NCBI RefSeq assembly: GCF_048571275.1
Contig: NZ_CP182357.1
Coordinates: 1,364,001-1,428,000, forward strand
DNA length: 64,000 nt
Direction of reading: 5' to 3'
From: Marinarcus sediminis
GTDB lineage: Bacteria; Campylobacterota; Campylobacteria; Campylobacterales; Arcobacteraceae
The notes under the pieces were generated by a model. That model did not search any database. It had not been told where the DNA came from and saw only the letters and a program-made list of their open reading frames with translations. This document shows positions 35,407 to 44,882 of this stretch, piece by piece (the first letter of the stretch is position 1; each line of letters opens with the position of its first letter). A program made the translations under genes and the position numbers.

Positions 35407-35823
35407 ATGAAAATATTGACACTTTTTTTACTTCTTGTAAGTTTTGTATTTGCGCATAAAATCAATTTGTTTGTCACTTCTGAAAAGAGTAAAATTGATA
35501 TTTATGCCTATTTTGCTTCGGGTGCACCTTGCCAAAAATGTGGTTTAACCATTAAAAACGGTGAAGAAATAATTCTTAAAGATGTGCTTGATGAAAAGGG
35601 TGAATACATTTATACTTCACCGTATGAAAAACTCAACATCAGTATTGATGCAGGCAGTGGGCATTTTGTCTCTCAAACGATTGAGACGGAGAAGTTATCT
35701 ACTGAAAAAATTGAGGAGCATCAACAAAAAGAGCAAAAGAGTGAGCATTGGAAAATTTTATGGGCATTGTTGATTATGGCAGCGCTTTTTTATATTTTAA
35801 AAAGGGTAAAAAAACGTGAGTAA
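35407..35823 (+). CDS. Small periplasmic/membrane component of the Ni transporter (NikL-like)
   Basis: 138 aa: signal peptide (MKILTLFLLLVSFVFAHK), a beta-rich domain with CQKCG near residue 38, an acidic/Gln linker, and a C-terminal membrane helix (WKILWALLIMAALFYIL) ending in basic residues. NikL proteins occupy this position in NikKMLQO systems. The CxxC may bind metal. The stop overlaps the start of the next gene by 8 bp. Confidence 0.78.
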   Translation: MKILTLFLLLVSFVFAHKINLFVTSEKSKIDIYAYFASGAPCQKCGLTIKNGEEIILKDVLDEKGEYIYTSPYEKLNISIDAGSGHFVSQTIETEKLSTEKIEEHQQKEQKSEHWKILWALLIMAALFYILKRVKKRE

Positions 35824-36457
35824 TCAGGCCGTTAAGTTAGTTGTTTCATTTATCTATTCGGGCTTTGTTGCGTTTAATGCTTTGCATATTTTTTACCTTT
35901 TCCCCATACTTTATCTTTTTTTTATCGATTATAAAGAGGTGCCAAAAATTCTGAAAAAAGTTTTTTTACTGAATTTTTTCATTCTCTTTTTGGTCTTGTT
36001 TGTCTATTTCCAAAATGAACAAAAAGCGTGGGAGCTTTTTTTCAGAACCAATCTGATTTTGGGCTTTAATATCACACTCTTTTATAAATCAAAAGGCTAC
36101 GACATTGTAAGAGGTTTTAATGCCTTGCATTTTCCCAATAAATTTGTCAGTACCTTTTATTTTACGATTTCACTCATTACGTATTTATTGCAAGAGTTTA
36201 AAAACATCAAGAATACACTCAAAGTCAGAGGATTTCATTCAAAAAGTACACTCTTCACTTATGAAACCTTTGGCAATATTTTTGGTATGATGTTCATTAA
36301 ATCAATCAAAAAAGCACACAACATGCAAGAGAGTCTTAAAAGCAGAAGTTTTAATGGGAATATTTACCTTTTAGAGAGCTCCTTGGTGGAACTTAAAGAT
36401 CTCTTTTTGGTCTTATTTGTGGCAGTTGTAATTTTATTCAAGGTGTTTATGGTATGA
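35816..36457 (+). CDS. nikQ: ECF transporter transmembrane component (NikQ/CbiQ)
   Basis: 213 aa, T-component linking the S-component to the ATPase. Four to five membrane helices; the coupling-helix signatures appear as TLKVRGFHSK (near residue 133) and SLKSRSFNGN (near 170), the A-R-G-like motifs that contact the ATPase. The start overlaps the upstream gene and the stop overlaps nikO by 4 bp. Confidence 0.85.
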   Translation: MSNQAVKLVVSFIYSGFVAFNALHIFYLFPILYLFFIDYKEVPKILKKVFLLNFFILFLVLFVYFQNEQKAWELFFRTNLILGFNITLFYKSKGYDIVRGFNALHFPNKFVSTFYFTISLITYLLQEFKNIKNTLKVRGFHSKSTLFTYETFGNIFGMMFIKSIKKAHNMQESLKSRSFNGNIYLLESSLVELKDLFLVLFVAVVILFKVFMV

Positions 36458-37107
36458 GTTGCTCATTGAATTTTCGAGAAGTTGAATATGCGTGTGAAGA
36501 TAAAACACTCTTTTCAAATGTGGTTTTAAATGTGGGGCATGAAGAGAAAGTTGCTATCATTGGTCCCAATGGTTGTGGGAAAAGTACCTTACTTAAAATT
36601 GCCGCAGGACTCATTTGTCCTACCGCAGGTTTTGTGGAGATTTTTCACAATAAAATCAACGATTTAAAAGATTTTAAAAGTCATCGAGCAAATATTGGTT
36701 ATTTGCCTCAAGATGTATCCAACCATTTTTTATGTCCTACGGTCATTGAAGATGTCATTTTTGCCCTTCGAGCTAAGGGAGAGAGCAAAGAGGATTCCAT
36801 AGAAAAAGGGATGATGCTTTTGGATGAATTGGGAATTTTACACTTAAGAGATCGTATCATATTTGAACTCAGTGGCGGAGAGCAAAAGATTGTGGCACTT
36901 GCAGGTTTGCTTATTTTAGAACCAAAGATTCTACTCTTAGATGAACCAACAAATGCCTTGGACGAAGAGGCAGAAGCAAAAATTATTACCATATTAAATC
37001 GTTTGAAGAAATCGATGATTATTGTATCTCACCATAAAAGTTTTATTGAGAGTTTAACGCCTACGATTTATAAACTCAATGCCCTTGGTTTAACTAAAGT
37101 TCAATAA
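36454..37107 (+). CDS. nikO: ECF transporter ATP-binding protein (NikO/CbiO)
   Basis: 217 aa ABC ATPase powering metal uptake: Walker A GPNGCGKSTLLK, Q-loop LPQDVSNHF, signature LSGGEQKIVALAG, Walker B ILLLDEPTNALDEEAE, and H-loop VSHHKSF. Overlaps nikQ by 4 bp (ATGA) and is the last gene of the operon. Confidence 0.92.
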   Translation: MSCSLNFREVEYACEDKTLFSNVVLNVGHEEKVAIIGPNGCGKSTLLKIAAGLICPTAGFVEIFHNKINDLKDFKSHRANIGYLPQDVSNHFLCPTVIEDVIFALRAKGESKEDSIEKGMMLLDELGILHLRDRIIFELSGGEQKIVALAGLLILEPKILLLDEPTNALDEEAEAKIITILNRLKKSMIIVSHHKSFIESLTPTIYKLNALGLTKVQ

Positions 37108-37139
37108 GCTATAATTTCAAAAACGGTAAGGTTTTGAGT

Positions 37140-37916
37140 ATGCTTCAAATTGAAAAAATATTAGAAAGAATCGCATTAACCCCTGATATACAAAACTATA
37201 AACCCACGCTTGAAACGCTTAAACTTCTCATGAAACACTATTTGCTTTATGTCCCTTATGAAAACTTAGATTTTGTGCTCAACAAAGAGTTCAGTGCCAA
37301 TATTTTAAACATATATGAGAAAATCGTTTGCAACAATCGAGGCGGAATCTGTTATGAATCCAATACGCTTTTTGCTTATTTGCTCAAAACCTTAGGTTTT
37401 AGTGTTCAAATGATTTTGGCAAAAGTCGAAGACTTAACCTACATTGGATATGACTATCCTCATTTGGCATTGCTTGTAAAACTGGAGAATGAAGAGTATT
37501 TGGTTGATGTCGCCAATGGTCAAAATGTGCGTGAACCCATGCCCTTACATGATGAAAACTATATCAGTGTGGCAGAAAACAATGAGTATAAAATAAGAAA
37601 CGCCAATGAGGAGTATGTGCTTTTAATCAATCATAAACACAAAGGTTGGCATCCCAGATACCATTTTACAAAAGAGGTCAAACGTGTGGCCGATTTTGCC
37701 CACATTTTTGAAGGTAAAAATTATGAAAAATTTTCAAATCATGCACCTCTTCTTGTGACACGTGCGTTAAAAGATGGAAGAGTTACTTTGACAAACAATA
37801 CCGTTCATTTAAAAAAAGATGGTGAAAAAAAATCTTGGGAGATAACGGAAAAGAGTCGCAATAAAATCTTAAATGAGTATTTTGATATCAATTTAAACAA
37901 AAGAGACAGCCATTAA
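37140..37916 (+). CDS. nat: Arylamine N-acetyltransferase
   Basis: 258 aa. The catalytic triad of the NAT family is visible: Cys71 in NNRGGICYESN, His in YDYPHLALLVK and Asp in YLVDVANG. Transfers acetyl from acetyl-CoA to arylamines/hydrazines. The ATG at 37140 is preferred over the TTG two codons upstream because AAGG sits at a better distance. Confidence 0.92.
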   Translation: MLQIEKILERIALTPDIQNYKPTLETLKLLMKHYLLYVPYENLDFVLNKEFSANILNIYEKIVCNNRGGICYESNTLFAYLLKTLGFSVQMILAKVEDLTYIGYDYPHLALLVKLENEEYLVDVANGQNVREPMPLHDENYISVAENNEYKIRNANEEYVLLINHKHKGWHPRYHFTKEVKRVADFAHIFEGKNYEKFSNHAPLLVTRALKDGRVTLTNNTVHLKKDGEKKSWEITEKSRNKILNEYFDINLNKRDSH

Positions 37917-37995
37917 TTGCTACATTCAATTCAATAGCGCTTTAAAACAGAGCAAATTTTGATATACTTCCAGATACAAATACAATCGGAGTAGC

Positions 37996-38490
37996 ATGAA
38001 TTTTATTGACTTAGATGAACAAACACAACAACAATTGCATAAAGATATCTTAGAAAAAGCCAACACTCTTGGCGGAAAAAACTTTTTTCTTCAAATGATT
38101 GAAGAGATTAAAAAAGAGAAACCCAACCCTATTTTAAATAAGAGTGCGGCATGCCACTTCTCAAAAGGAAAACTCTCTTGGGAAAAATCAATTTTCAAAG
38201 AGACCTACAATACTCTTTTTTCTGCCATGCAAAAAGAGGAACGTGATGGCGACATGCTCAATGGTTTAAAACCCAAAGAGTATCAAGCGACGTTAAATAT
38301 GATGAAAACACTTAAGCCTGTTATTATTACAGTTAAACCCAAAAATGAAGAAGCCAAAGGTTTCTCTTTTCCTATTTTAGATACGAGTGTTGAGAAAAAT
38401 ACTAAAGTGTCGATGTTGTTTAAAATCATCTTTTTTTATCATATTGATTTTGCCAAAGATATTTTAAGTTATACGCACAAAGAGCAATAA
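37996..38490 (+). CDS. Conserved hypothetical protein
   Basis: 164 aa, soluble, mixed charge, no recognised motif; Lys-rich through the middle (KEKPNPILNKSAACHFSKGKLSWEKSIFKE). Preceded by TCGGAGTAGC and a GATATACTT -10-like box. Its stop overlaps the ATG of the YwbE-like gene by one base, so they form an operon. Confidence 0.75.
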   Translation: MNFIDLDEQTQQQLHKDILEKANTLGGKNFFLQMIEEIKKEKPNPILNKSAACHFSKGKLSWEKSIFKETYNTLFSAMQKEERDGDMLNGLKPKEYQATLNMMKTLKPVIITVKPKNEEAKGFSFPILDTSVEKNTKVSMLFKIIFFYHIDFAKDILSYTHKEQ

Positions 38491-38681
38491 TGGATCCTAA
38501 AAAACGATTTGATATCAAACAAGGACTCAAAGTCAATATTGTCTTAAAAGCAGACCAAAGAAGTGGGAAATTGACCTCTGGAGTGGTGAAAGATATTTTA
38601 ACCAATTCACCCAGTCATCCTCATGGGATAAAAGTTCGGCTCACCTCTGGTGAAGTTGGACGAGTTCAAGAGATTTTATAA
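38490..38681 (+). CDS. YwbE-family small protein
   Basis: 63 aa matching the YwbE/DUF2196 pattern: IKQGLKVNIVLKADQRSGKLTSGVVKDILTNSPSHPHGIKVRLTSGEVGRVQEI. Basic, beta-rich; the role is unknown in all organisms I know of. Translationally coupled to the preceding gene. Confidence 0.88.
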   Translation: MDPKKRFDIKQGLKVNIVLKADQRSGKLTSGVVKDILTNSPSHPHGIKVRLTSGEVGRVQEIL

Positions 38682-39317
38682 TTATTTGTTGATTTCATCT
38701 ACTTTTTTAGACAACAGATCAAAGTGATATTTATCTGAAAATTCATCCAAAGAATTTTTAAAAATATCGGATCTTTTCTCTTCGAGTTGTGTCCCATTGT
38801 TTTTAAGTTTCTTATATATCTCTAAAATGGATTCATCACTTAACTCATCCAAAGAGGCCTCTTGAACGATTTTTGGTATCTCATCTATGGATTGTTCAGG
38901 CATCTTATAATCACAATAGTATTGCCCAGAATCATTAATTCCCCAATACTCTAACCCCAATTTATTGTAAAAGCCTAAAGATGAAGAGACACAATACATT
39001 CTAAAACGCCGAACGGGTTGTTTGGCAACGGTTTTGAAAATGTGTTCTAAGAGTATTTGGGCATACCCTTTATAACGAAAGAGTTTAGGAGTAAGAAGAT
39101 TGTGGATGGTTAAATATTCGTTGTCTTTAGAGATATGGTAGAACAAATAACAGAGGTGTTCGTCATCTTCTTTGAGTGCCAAAGGAGGAAATTTTGTCCA
39201 ACTGTAATAGTTATCCCACCAATCTAAGCAGTGTTTGCTGAAATTCAGACTGTCAAAATCTTCAATAGTTTGTGCTGAGGTTAAAAACTCTTCACGAGTG
39301 AGTTCCACTATTTCCAT
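38682..39317 (-). CDS. GNAT-type acetyltransferase-like protein
   Basis: 211 aa. The middle has the GNAT pattern: YLTIHNLLTPKLFRYKGYAQILLEHIFKTVA (acetyl-CoA loop in degenerate form, RYKGYAQ), then SSSLGFYNKLGLEYWG, typical of the last strand-helix. The C-terminal 70 residues are an acidic helical extension. Substrate unknown. It is convergent with the YwbE-like gene with no gap. Confidence 0.75.
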   Translation of the reverse strand: MEIVELTREEFLTSAQTIEDFDSLNFSKHCLDWWDNYYSWTKFPPLALKEDDEHLCYLFYHISKDNEYLTIHNLLTPKLFRYKGYAQILLEHIFKTVAKQPVRRFRMYCVSSSLGFYNKLGLEYWGINDSGQYYCDYKMPEQSIDEIPKIVQEASLDELSDESILEIYKKLKNNGTQLEEKRSDIFKNSLDEFSDKYHFDLLSKKVDEINK

Positions 39318-39430
39318 TATTGCCCTTTTGGTTGAAAAAATGCCATAATAAATGAATAGGAGGACTTAAAGAATTCAATAATATGTTTTCAGTTTAGTGC
39401 AATTGGGCAAAAATGTCAAACTTAAAGTGG

Positions 39431-40414
39431 TTATTTATTATACAAAACTTCACAAACCACTTGGGCATGGTCGCTTTGAAGCAGGGAACCATTTTGGTTC
39501 TTTTGTAAATGTGCATCGAAGATTTCATACGAAGTAACAGGGGCAATACACTCTTTTTTCTGTGGATGAAATGCCCGTGAGACAAAAATATAATCCAATA
39601 CATTGCCATGGGCTTGGTAATAACTTGTAGGAGTGCGTTTAAGCTCTTTTTGTTCGGGATGAGGATTATAGATTTTATGTTCTAAGAGATTGTACGCATC
39701 GTATAAAAGTAAATTGTCTTTTTTGGCCTCTTTGGTGTAGTAACTTTTATTGCTGAGTGCATCAATGGTAATGGAAAACTCTTTATCGTTCAAATCACAC
39801 ATTAAAATCACAGGCAGTTTCTCTTTTTTAATATCAAAAAAAAGGGCAGTGGCTTCTTGAAGTCTCTGCTTTAATGCAGGGGAGTAACCATTTTTTAACG
39901 CATTTTTGGTAACCTCTTTTTTCTTTAGGAGGGTATCGGTTTTTTTAAAAACATACTCAAACTCATTGAGACGGTTGGATTTTAAATGACACACATAAAC
40001 CCAAAGCTCTTCTTGGTTGGGCAAAACAATATGCGCTTTAATGGGAAGCCTTGAAAACTGGAAATCGTTTTTACTTTTAGTAGAATCAATGGCAATTTTT
40101 TGCAGTTCTTTAATGGGATATTTTGAAGCAATTGCTACGACAGTGCTCATAAAAACACTATTGTTTTCTAGCTTTGCACAATCGGTTGTTTGAAAATAGG
40201 TAAATCCCAACTCTTTGACAAGCTCTTCTAAAACATGCGCTGAAAAAACTTCTTGGAAGCCAATAATATCACAATCCATTTGAGAAATTTGTTGTTTTAT
40301 CCAACTTTTTTTGCTCTCAAACTCCTCTTTTGTGAAACGATCTTTTTTAATATACCATGAAAAAGGGGGTGCCACAAATTGGAAAAGGTTAAAGGTACCT
40401 AAACGCAGTTTCAT
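39431..40414 (-). CDS. Endonuclease/exonuclease/phosphatase-family protein
   Basis: 327 aa with EEP-fold motifs: LRLGTFNLFQF (N-terminal Asn), IIGFQEVFS (metal-binding Glu near residue 55), VYVCHLKSNR, ILMCDLNDKE (D-x-N) and the final SDHAQVVCEV (catalytic Asp-His). No signal peptide. Substrate could be DNA, RNA or a phospholipid/inositol phosphate. Its start overlaps the stop of the upstream DUF234-like gene by 4 bp. Confidence 0.88.
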   Translation of the reverse strand: MKLRLGTFNLFQFVAPPFSWYIKKDRFTKEEFESKKSWIKQQISQMDCDIIGFQEVFSAHVLEELVKELGFTYFQTTDCAKLENNSVFMSTVVAIASKYPIKELQKIAIDSTKSKNDFQFSRLPIKAHIVLPNQEELWVYVCHLKSNRLNEFEYVFKKTDTLLKKKEVTKNALKNGYSPALKQRLQEATALFFDIKKEKLPVILMCDLNDKEFSITIDALSNKSYYTKEAKKDNLLLYDAYNLLEHKIYNPHPEQKELKRTPTSYYQAHGNVLDYIFVSRAFHPQKKECIAPVTSYEIFDAHLQKNQNGSLLQSDHAQVVCEVLYNK

Positions 40415-41223
40415 TGAGCCACTAAAATCTTTAAATTTCTTGGAGTATAAAGACGCACCGTTTCATTTTTCATCGCTTTTAATTCGCTTGAAAACCCTGC
40501 TTTTGAGAAGAGTATAAAAATGTCAGGCGTCATTTCTATGTTTTTTGCCACCTCTTTGAGTTTGTTCAGTTCACTTTTTTTGATTTTATTGTGAGTATAT
40601 TTGCATGAACCTATAATTTTTTTGCCCGATTGGGTTTTACCTATGATAGAGAGTTCATCTTGACTGTCCCAATAACGCCCCAGTTTTTTAATTTTATCTT
40701 CGGTGAAACTCAACTTGATAAACTCATGACAAAGTTGTTCAAAAACCACATCGGTAAACTCATCGGCTCTTTTATCAAAAGTGTCATAAAACTCTTTATA
40801 CTCCCCTTTTTTAATGCCTTGAAATAAAGGTGAAATAAAAGCAAACCAAAATCGCAAATAAGGCGAAGTAAAAAGCAGTTTTTCAGAGACTTCATACTCT
40901 TCATTTTGGTCAGTCAAATGTTTTTGCGAGGTCTCAATTTTAATGAGGTTACTTTTGACCAACTCATCCACACACTCCATGCCGTTATCAAACGAAATTT
41001 TTGCGCGTTTAAAGGCGGCATTGGTTCTTCTGTCACTTAATGCAATGGCCGTTAAAAGTGAGTGTAAAACGGTATCCCCGTTGGTCAGTTGGCTGATGTC
41101 GTTTCGTAAAAATCGATATTTGTTTAAAATGACCGTTTCAATGAGTTCTAAAAGAGGTCGAGACATATCAATTTTGACATCAAGTCCGCCAAAAACAGCA
41201 AAATATTTGATGGCTTCATCCAT
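40411..41223 (-). CDS. DUF234-type protein (ATPase-less, nuclease-like C-terminus)
   Basis: 270 aa. Resembles the C-terminal half of archaeal-type DUF234 ATPases: winged-helix region (DTVLHSLLTAIALSDRRTNAAFKRAKIS), LLFTSPYLRFWFAFI, and a PD-(D/E)xK-like C-terminus (DELSIIGKTQSGKKIIGSCKYTHNKIKKSEL) in which the usual acidic residues of the active site appear as Ser. No P-loop is present. The reading frame stays open and protein-like for about 20 codons upstream of the ATG, with no standard start codon, and no good ribosome site precedes the ATG. Confidence 0.75.
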   Translation of the reverse strand: MDEAIKYFAVFGGLDVKIDMSRPLLELIETVILNKYRFLRNDISQLTNGDTVLHSLLTAIALSDRRTNAAFKRAKISFDNGMECVDELVKSNLIKIETSQKHLTDQNEEYEVSEKLLFTSPYLRFWFAFISPLFQGIKKGEYKEFYDTFDKRADEFTDVVFEQLCHEFIKLSFTEDKIKKLGRYWDSQDELSIIGKTQSGKKIIGSCKYTHNKIKKSELNKLKEVAKNIEMTPDIFILFSKAGFSSELKAMKNETVRLYTPRNLKILVAQ

Positions 41224-41392
41224 ATCTTTTGGATTGTTTTCTTTGCAAAATGCACTGAATTGTTGTTGAATTGAGAGTCTGTTGAGTATGATGGTAAAGC
41301 CTTTAAATTTTTATAATGCGCATTATAGCATTGTAATATGTAAATACAGATTTGGCTATACTTTCAAATACCAAAAAAGAGGAAAAGCCATT

Positions 41393-42469
41393 TTGCATCT
41401 TATCGATTTTGATTATATCAATGAAACACAACGTGCCTTAGTTGAAGAGTTTATTCACTCAACCAAGCGTAAAAAATATATTTTAGGCATCAATAAATTT
41501 ACCAAATCGGTTTTAAAATATGTGGAAGTGGATGGCATCATTGATGATTTTACTCGTGTGCAAAGTTCAAGAAAAAAAGAGATACTGCAAATTCAAGATG
41601 TTCCAAAAGATGCGCTTATTTTAGCCGTAGCCATGGGAAGTCCACAAGAAGTTAAACGCACATTGGATGCGTTGGGGTTTACTCACTTCAATTATTTGAG
41701 TTTCTATAAATATAGCCCCTTTGATTTAGCCCAACCTCCCTTTATGGAGGATTTTAAAGAGGACTTTTTAGCCAACAAAGAAGTGTATAAAAAAACTTAC
41801 AAGCTCTTAGCTGATGAAACATCAAAAACGGTGTTTGAAAAAGTCCTTAACTTCAAAATCAGTTATGACTTAACTTTTATGCAAGGTTTTACAAACAATC
41901 ACGAAGCGCAATATTTTGATAAAGAAATTATCCCTGAAATTAAAAACATTCGTTTTGTTGATGGAGGAGGGTATGTGGGCGATACCTTAAAAGAGATTAT
42001 AAAAAATTACCCCGATTTTAACACAATATACTGCATTGAACCCAATGCCTTGCACATGAATATTGCAAAAAGGGATTTTGGACATATACAAAATATTCAT
42101 TTCATTAACTGTGGTTTGGGCAATAAAAAAGAGTTGGATACCACTTCTCAAGAAGCTCAAAACAACTGCGACCACCACTACCAAGCGCAAAGTATCAACA
42201 CGCTTGATAATTTAATCAACGAAAAGGTCGATTTTATTAAACTCGACATTGAAGGAGCAGAACAAGCTGCCATTGAAGGGGCAAAACAAACCATTGTAAA
42301 CTCACACCCCATTTTGGCCATTTGCATTTATCATAAAGCGCAAGATTGGTATAAGGTGCCTCAAAAAGTACTAGAAATACGAAATGATTACGATATTTAC
42401 CTCAGACACTACATGGAAGGCATTTACGAAACGGTGATGTATTTTATTCCTAAGAAAGTTATTTCTTAA
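41393..42469 (+). CDS. FkbM-family methyltransferase
   Basis: SAM-dependent methyltransferase, usually acting on sugars or polyketides. C-terminal domain: FVDGGGYVGDTLKEI (SAM site), IYCIEPNALHM, INCGLGNKKE, and VDFIKLDIEGAEQAAIEGAK, the FkbM signature. The start is placed at the TTG at 41393, which has AGAGGAA upstream and follows a TATACT -10-like box at 41357; an open frame continues upstream to 41282, but this would put the promoter inside the gene. The N-terminal 130 residues are a separate domain that I do not recognise. Confidence 0.85.
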   Translation: MHLIDFDYINETQRALVEEFIHSTKRKKYILGINKFTKSVLKYVEVDGIIDDFTRVQSSRKKEILQIQDVPKDALILAVAMGSPQEVKRTLDALGFTHFNYLSFYKYSPFDLAQPPFMEDFKEDFLANKEVYKKTYKLLADETSKTVFEKVLNFKISYDLTFMQGFTNNHEAQYFDKEIIPEIKNIRFVDGGGYVGDTLKEIIKNYPDFNTIYCIEPNALHMNIAKRDFGHIQNIHFINCGLGNKKELDTTSQEAQNNCDHHYQAQSINTLDNLINEKVDFIKLDIEGAEQAAIEGAKQTIVNSHPILAICIYHKAQDWYKVPQKVLEIRNDYDIYLRHYMEGIYETVMYFIPKKVIS

Positions 42470-42596
42470 TAATACATCCTTGACAGTTGTTTATGTTGTT
42501 ATTATTAAATTAAATAAAAAGTAATTTTTTTGATATTTTTTAAATAAAGATTTATATTTTATTTTGTACTATTATCTCTAAATTAAAGGAGATAGA

Positions 42597-43211
42597 ATGA
42601 AAATATTAAAATATCTGTTTATTGGTTTCGCCGCAGTTTTTGTTTTGAGTGGGTGTACGGGTGACTATATGTTAAAAGTACCTGACAATAAAATTAAAGC
42701 ACCGCAGTCAGATAAAGCAACGATTGTATTTATGCGTTCGACTTTTGTATCCAGTGCTTTAGGTGCAACGTTGTATGAAATAAATGATGAAAAACTCTCA
42801 TTTGTTGGGTTTATACCTAATGGAACAAAAATAGCGTATCAAACAGAACCTGGGAAAAAAGTTTTTATGGCAGTTGGATATGCAGCTGATTTTATGATTG
42901 CAAATGTAGAAGCTGGGAAGACATACTATTCAATTGTTCGACCAAATTGGGGAACAGGTGGATTTGCCCCAACTCCCATTCGAACAGATGGGACAACGGA
43001 TTATAATACTTCTATTCCACAATTTAAAAAGTGGTTAGAGGGAACGGCTTTGTATGAAGTAAAACCCGTAGAGGCAAATGCATGGTTTGAAGAGAATAAA
43101 GAGACGTATCAAAAAATATACAAAGAGTATTGGGCAAGATTTCAACAAAAAAGTGCAGATGAAATCGCGCAAAGAACATTGACCTACGCTGATGCATACG
43201 TTGTGGAATAA
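42597..43211 (+). CDS. Lipoprotein (DUF2846-like)
   Basis: 204 aa with a lipoprotein signal peptide (MKILKYLFIGFAAVFVLSGC, lipobox LSGC, Cys20). The mature part has the DUF2846-type pattern KATIVFMRSTFVSSALGATLYEINDEKLSFVGF...GTKIAYQTEPGKKVFM...VEAGKTYYSIV. Probably anchored in the outer membrane; role unknown. AAAGGAGATAG upstream of the ATG. Confidence 0.85.
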   Translation: MKILKYLFIGFAAVFVLSGCTGDYMLKVPDNKIKAPQSDKATIVFMRSTFVSSALGATLYEINDEKLSFVGFIPNGTKIAYQTEPGKKVFMAVGYAADFMIANVEAGKTYYSIVRPNWGTGGFAPTPIRTDGTTDYNTSIPQFKKWLEGTALYEVKPVEANAWFEENKETYQKIYKEYWARFQQKSADEIAQRTLTYADAYVVE

Positions 43212-43263
43212 ATAAACCAAATAGGGCACACTGTTTGTAGTGTGCCTTATAATTGAAATAAGG

Positions 43264-44421
43264 TTATACAGAGCCTTTCATGTGATACTTTTTTAAAAAA
43301 AGTGTGCAAAGAATTGCCCCTAAAAGTGCCATGCTGGCTCCTACAAGAGAAGGGTAGATGTAACTCAAACCAAATATCAAAGGAATACCACCAAAAAGTG
43401 CACCCAATGAATTGGCAACGTTAAACGCCGCTTGCAAAAACGCCGCGCCCAACATGGCAGAGTGTTTGGCACTGTTGATCATAATCATATTAATAGGAGC
43501 GCCAATAGACATTGCCAAGGCTCCACAAATAAAGGTGAGAATGATTGAAAACAGTTTGTACTCGGAAAGAAAAAAGACCAAAATAAGGGCAATGACCATA
43601 GAGACTAAAAGAAAAATCGCCACTTTGATGGGATTTTTTTTATCGGCTAAATAACCCCCTAAAATATTTCCTACAACCATACCTGCCCCTGCTACAATCA
43701 TCAAATAAGAGACACTGCTGATATCAAATTTGGACACATGAATCAATAGCGGTGCAATATAACTGAACCAAGCAAACAAGCCTCCAAAACCTACGGCAAC
43801 AATGGCTAAAATATGCCATGCTTGTATGGTTTTAAAAAACATCAATTCATCTTTGAGTGTCACAGCTCTTAAAGCTTTTTGCTGAGGTAAGAATTGATAT
43901 AAAAAGAGGATAGTGATAATTCCAATAACAGAAACAATGCCAAAAGCATAACGCCAATGGTAATGGTGCCCAATAAACGTAACAAGCGGAACCATAGCAA
44001 GATTGGCAAGGGTTAAACCTGTAAACATTGAAGCAATGGCTTGTGCTGCTTTCCCCTCTTGTGCCAATTTTGCAGCAACTACCGTACCCACACCAAAAAA
44101 AGCACCATGAGGTAAACCACTTAAAAATCGTGCCATCATCAGCGTTGAATAATCAGGAGCAACCGAAGATAAGAAGTTAAACAGGGTAAATAAAACCATA
44201 AAGGCAATCAAAATATTTTTAGGCGGAAATCGTGCGCTCAGTGCAACCAATATGGGTGCGCCAATGACAACACCAAAGGCATATGCCGAAATCAGATGTC
44301 CTGCTACGGGAATTGAGATATTTAAGTCATTTGCAACATCGGGCAGTAACCCCATGATTACAAATTCGGTTGTACCAATACCTAACCCACCTAAAGCCAA
44401 AGGAAGAAGTTTTTTTGTCAT
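43264..44421 (-). CDS. MFS transporter (drug/sugar efflux type, DHA1)
   Basis: 385 aa with 12 predicted membrane helices. Family signatures: LGGLGIGTTEFVIMGLLPDVANDLNISIPVAGHLISAYAFGVVIGAPI (first helices) and MARFLSGLPHGAFFGVGTVVAAKLA (helix 4 region), as in AraJ/Cmr-type efflux proteins. Substrate unknown. It stands alone. Confidence 0.9.
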   Translation of the reverse strand: MTKKLLPLALGGLGIGTTEFVIMGLLPDVANDLNISIPVAGHLISAYAFGVVIGAPILVALSARFPPKNILIAFMVLFTLFNFLSSVAPDYSTLMMARFLSGLPHGAFFGVGTVVAAKLAQEGKAAQAIASMFTGLTLANLAMVPLVTFIGHHYHWRYAFGIVSVIGIITILFLYQFLPQQKALRAVTLKDELMFFKTIQAWHILAIVAVGFGGLFAWFSYIAPLLIHVSKFDISSVSYLMIVAGAGMVVGNILGGYLADKKNPIKVAIFLLVSMVIALILVFFLSEYKLFSIILTFICGALAMSIGAPINMIMINSAKHSAMLGAAFLQAAFNVANSLGALFGGIPLIFGLSYIYPSLVGASMALLGAILCTLFLKKYHMKGSV

Positions 44422-44521
44422 ACATAATATCTTTTTAGAAAGTTAATTTTTGGAATTCTAGTATAATAAGTTTATGCAGAACTTAAACAAAAATATTGGT
44501 ATGTTACCTCATACCATATGT

Positions 44522-44872
44522 TTACATAAATTCATACGTGGCTTGAGCATATAAAAACATAATCCAAAACAGAACAATCAGTGTGTGCACAAAAAGAAAT
44601 GAGGCTTTTCTGACTTTATGATGAAAAAGCATCATAGCAAGTGTGCTTCCAATAAAGCCACCCAAAAAAGAGAGCAGATGAAGAGTTTTTTCACTGATAC
44701 GATGACGGTTTTTAATGGCAAAATATTTGTCTAATCCAAAGAGGGTAAAGGATAATATGTTTATGAAAAGAAAGAGTATAAATAGTATGTTCATGGGTGA
44801 AATTCTATAAGAAATTGGCTTAAGGATTAGGCTTGTAGTTTTATGTATAAAAGATAATATTTTCATAAACAC
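44522..44872 (-). CDS. DUF1294 small membrane protein
   Basis: 116 aa. The DUF1294 core (NILSFTLFGLDKYFAIKNRHRISEKTLHLLSFLGGFIGSTLAMMLFHHKVRKASFLFV) spans residues 38-95 with a cytoplasmic basic loop between helices. The first 26 residues may or may not be translated: AGGTG upstream supports the start at 44872, but an internal ATG at 44794 fits the family length better. Confidence 0.82.
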   Translation of the reverse strand: MFMKILSFIHKTTSLILKPISYRISPMNILFILFLFINILSFTLFGLDKYFAIKNRHRISEKTLHLLSFLGGFIGSTLAMMLFHHKVRKASFLFVHTLIVLFWIMFLYAQATYEFM

Positions 44873-44882
44873 CTAAAGGTCT

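Noticed and set aside
39394..39609. 71-aa minus-strand ORF overlapping the end of the EEP-family gene
   Set aside because: Overlaps the real gene in another frame, with no ribosome site and no recognisable features.
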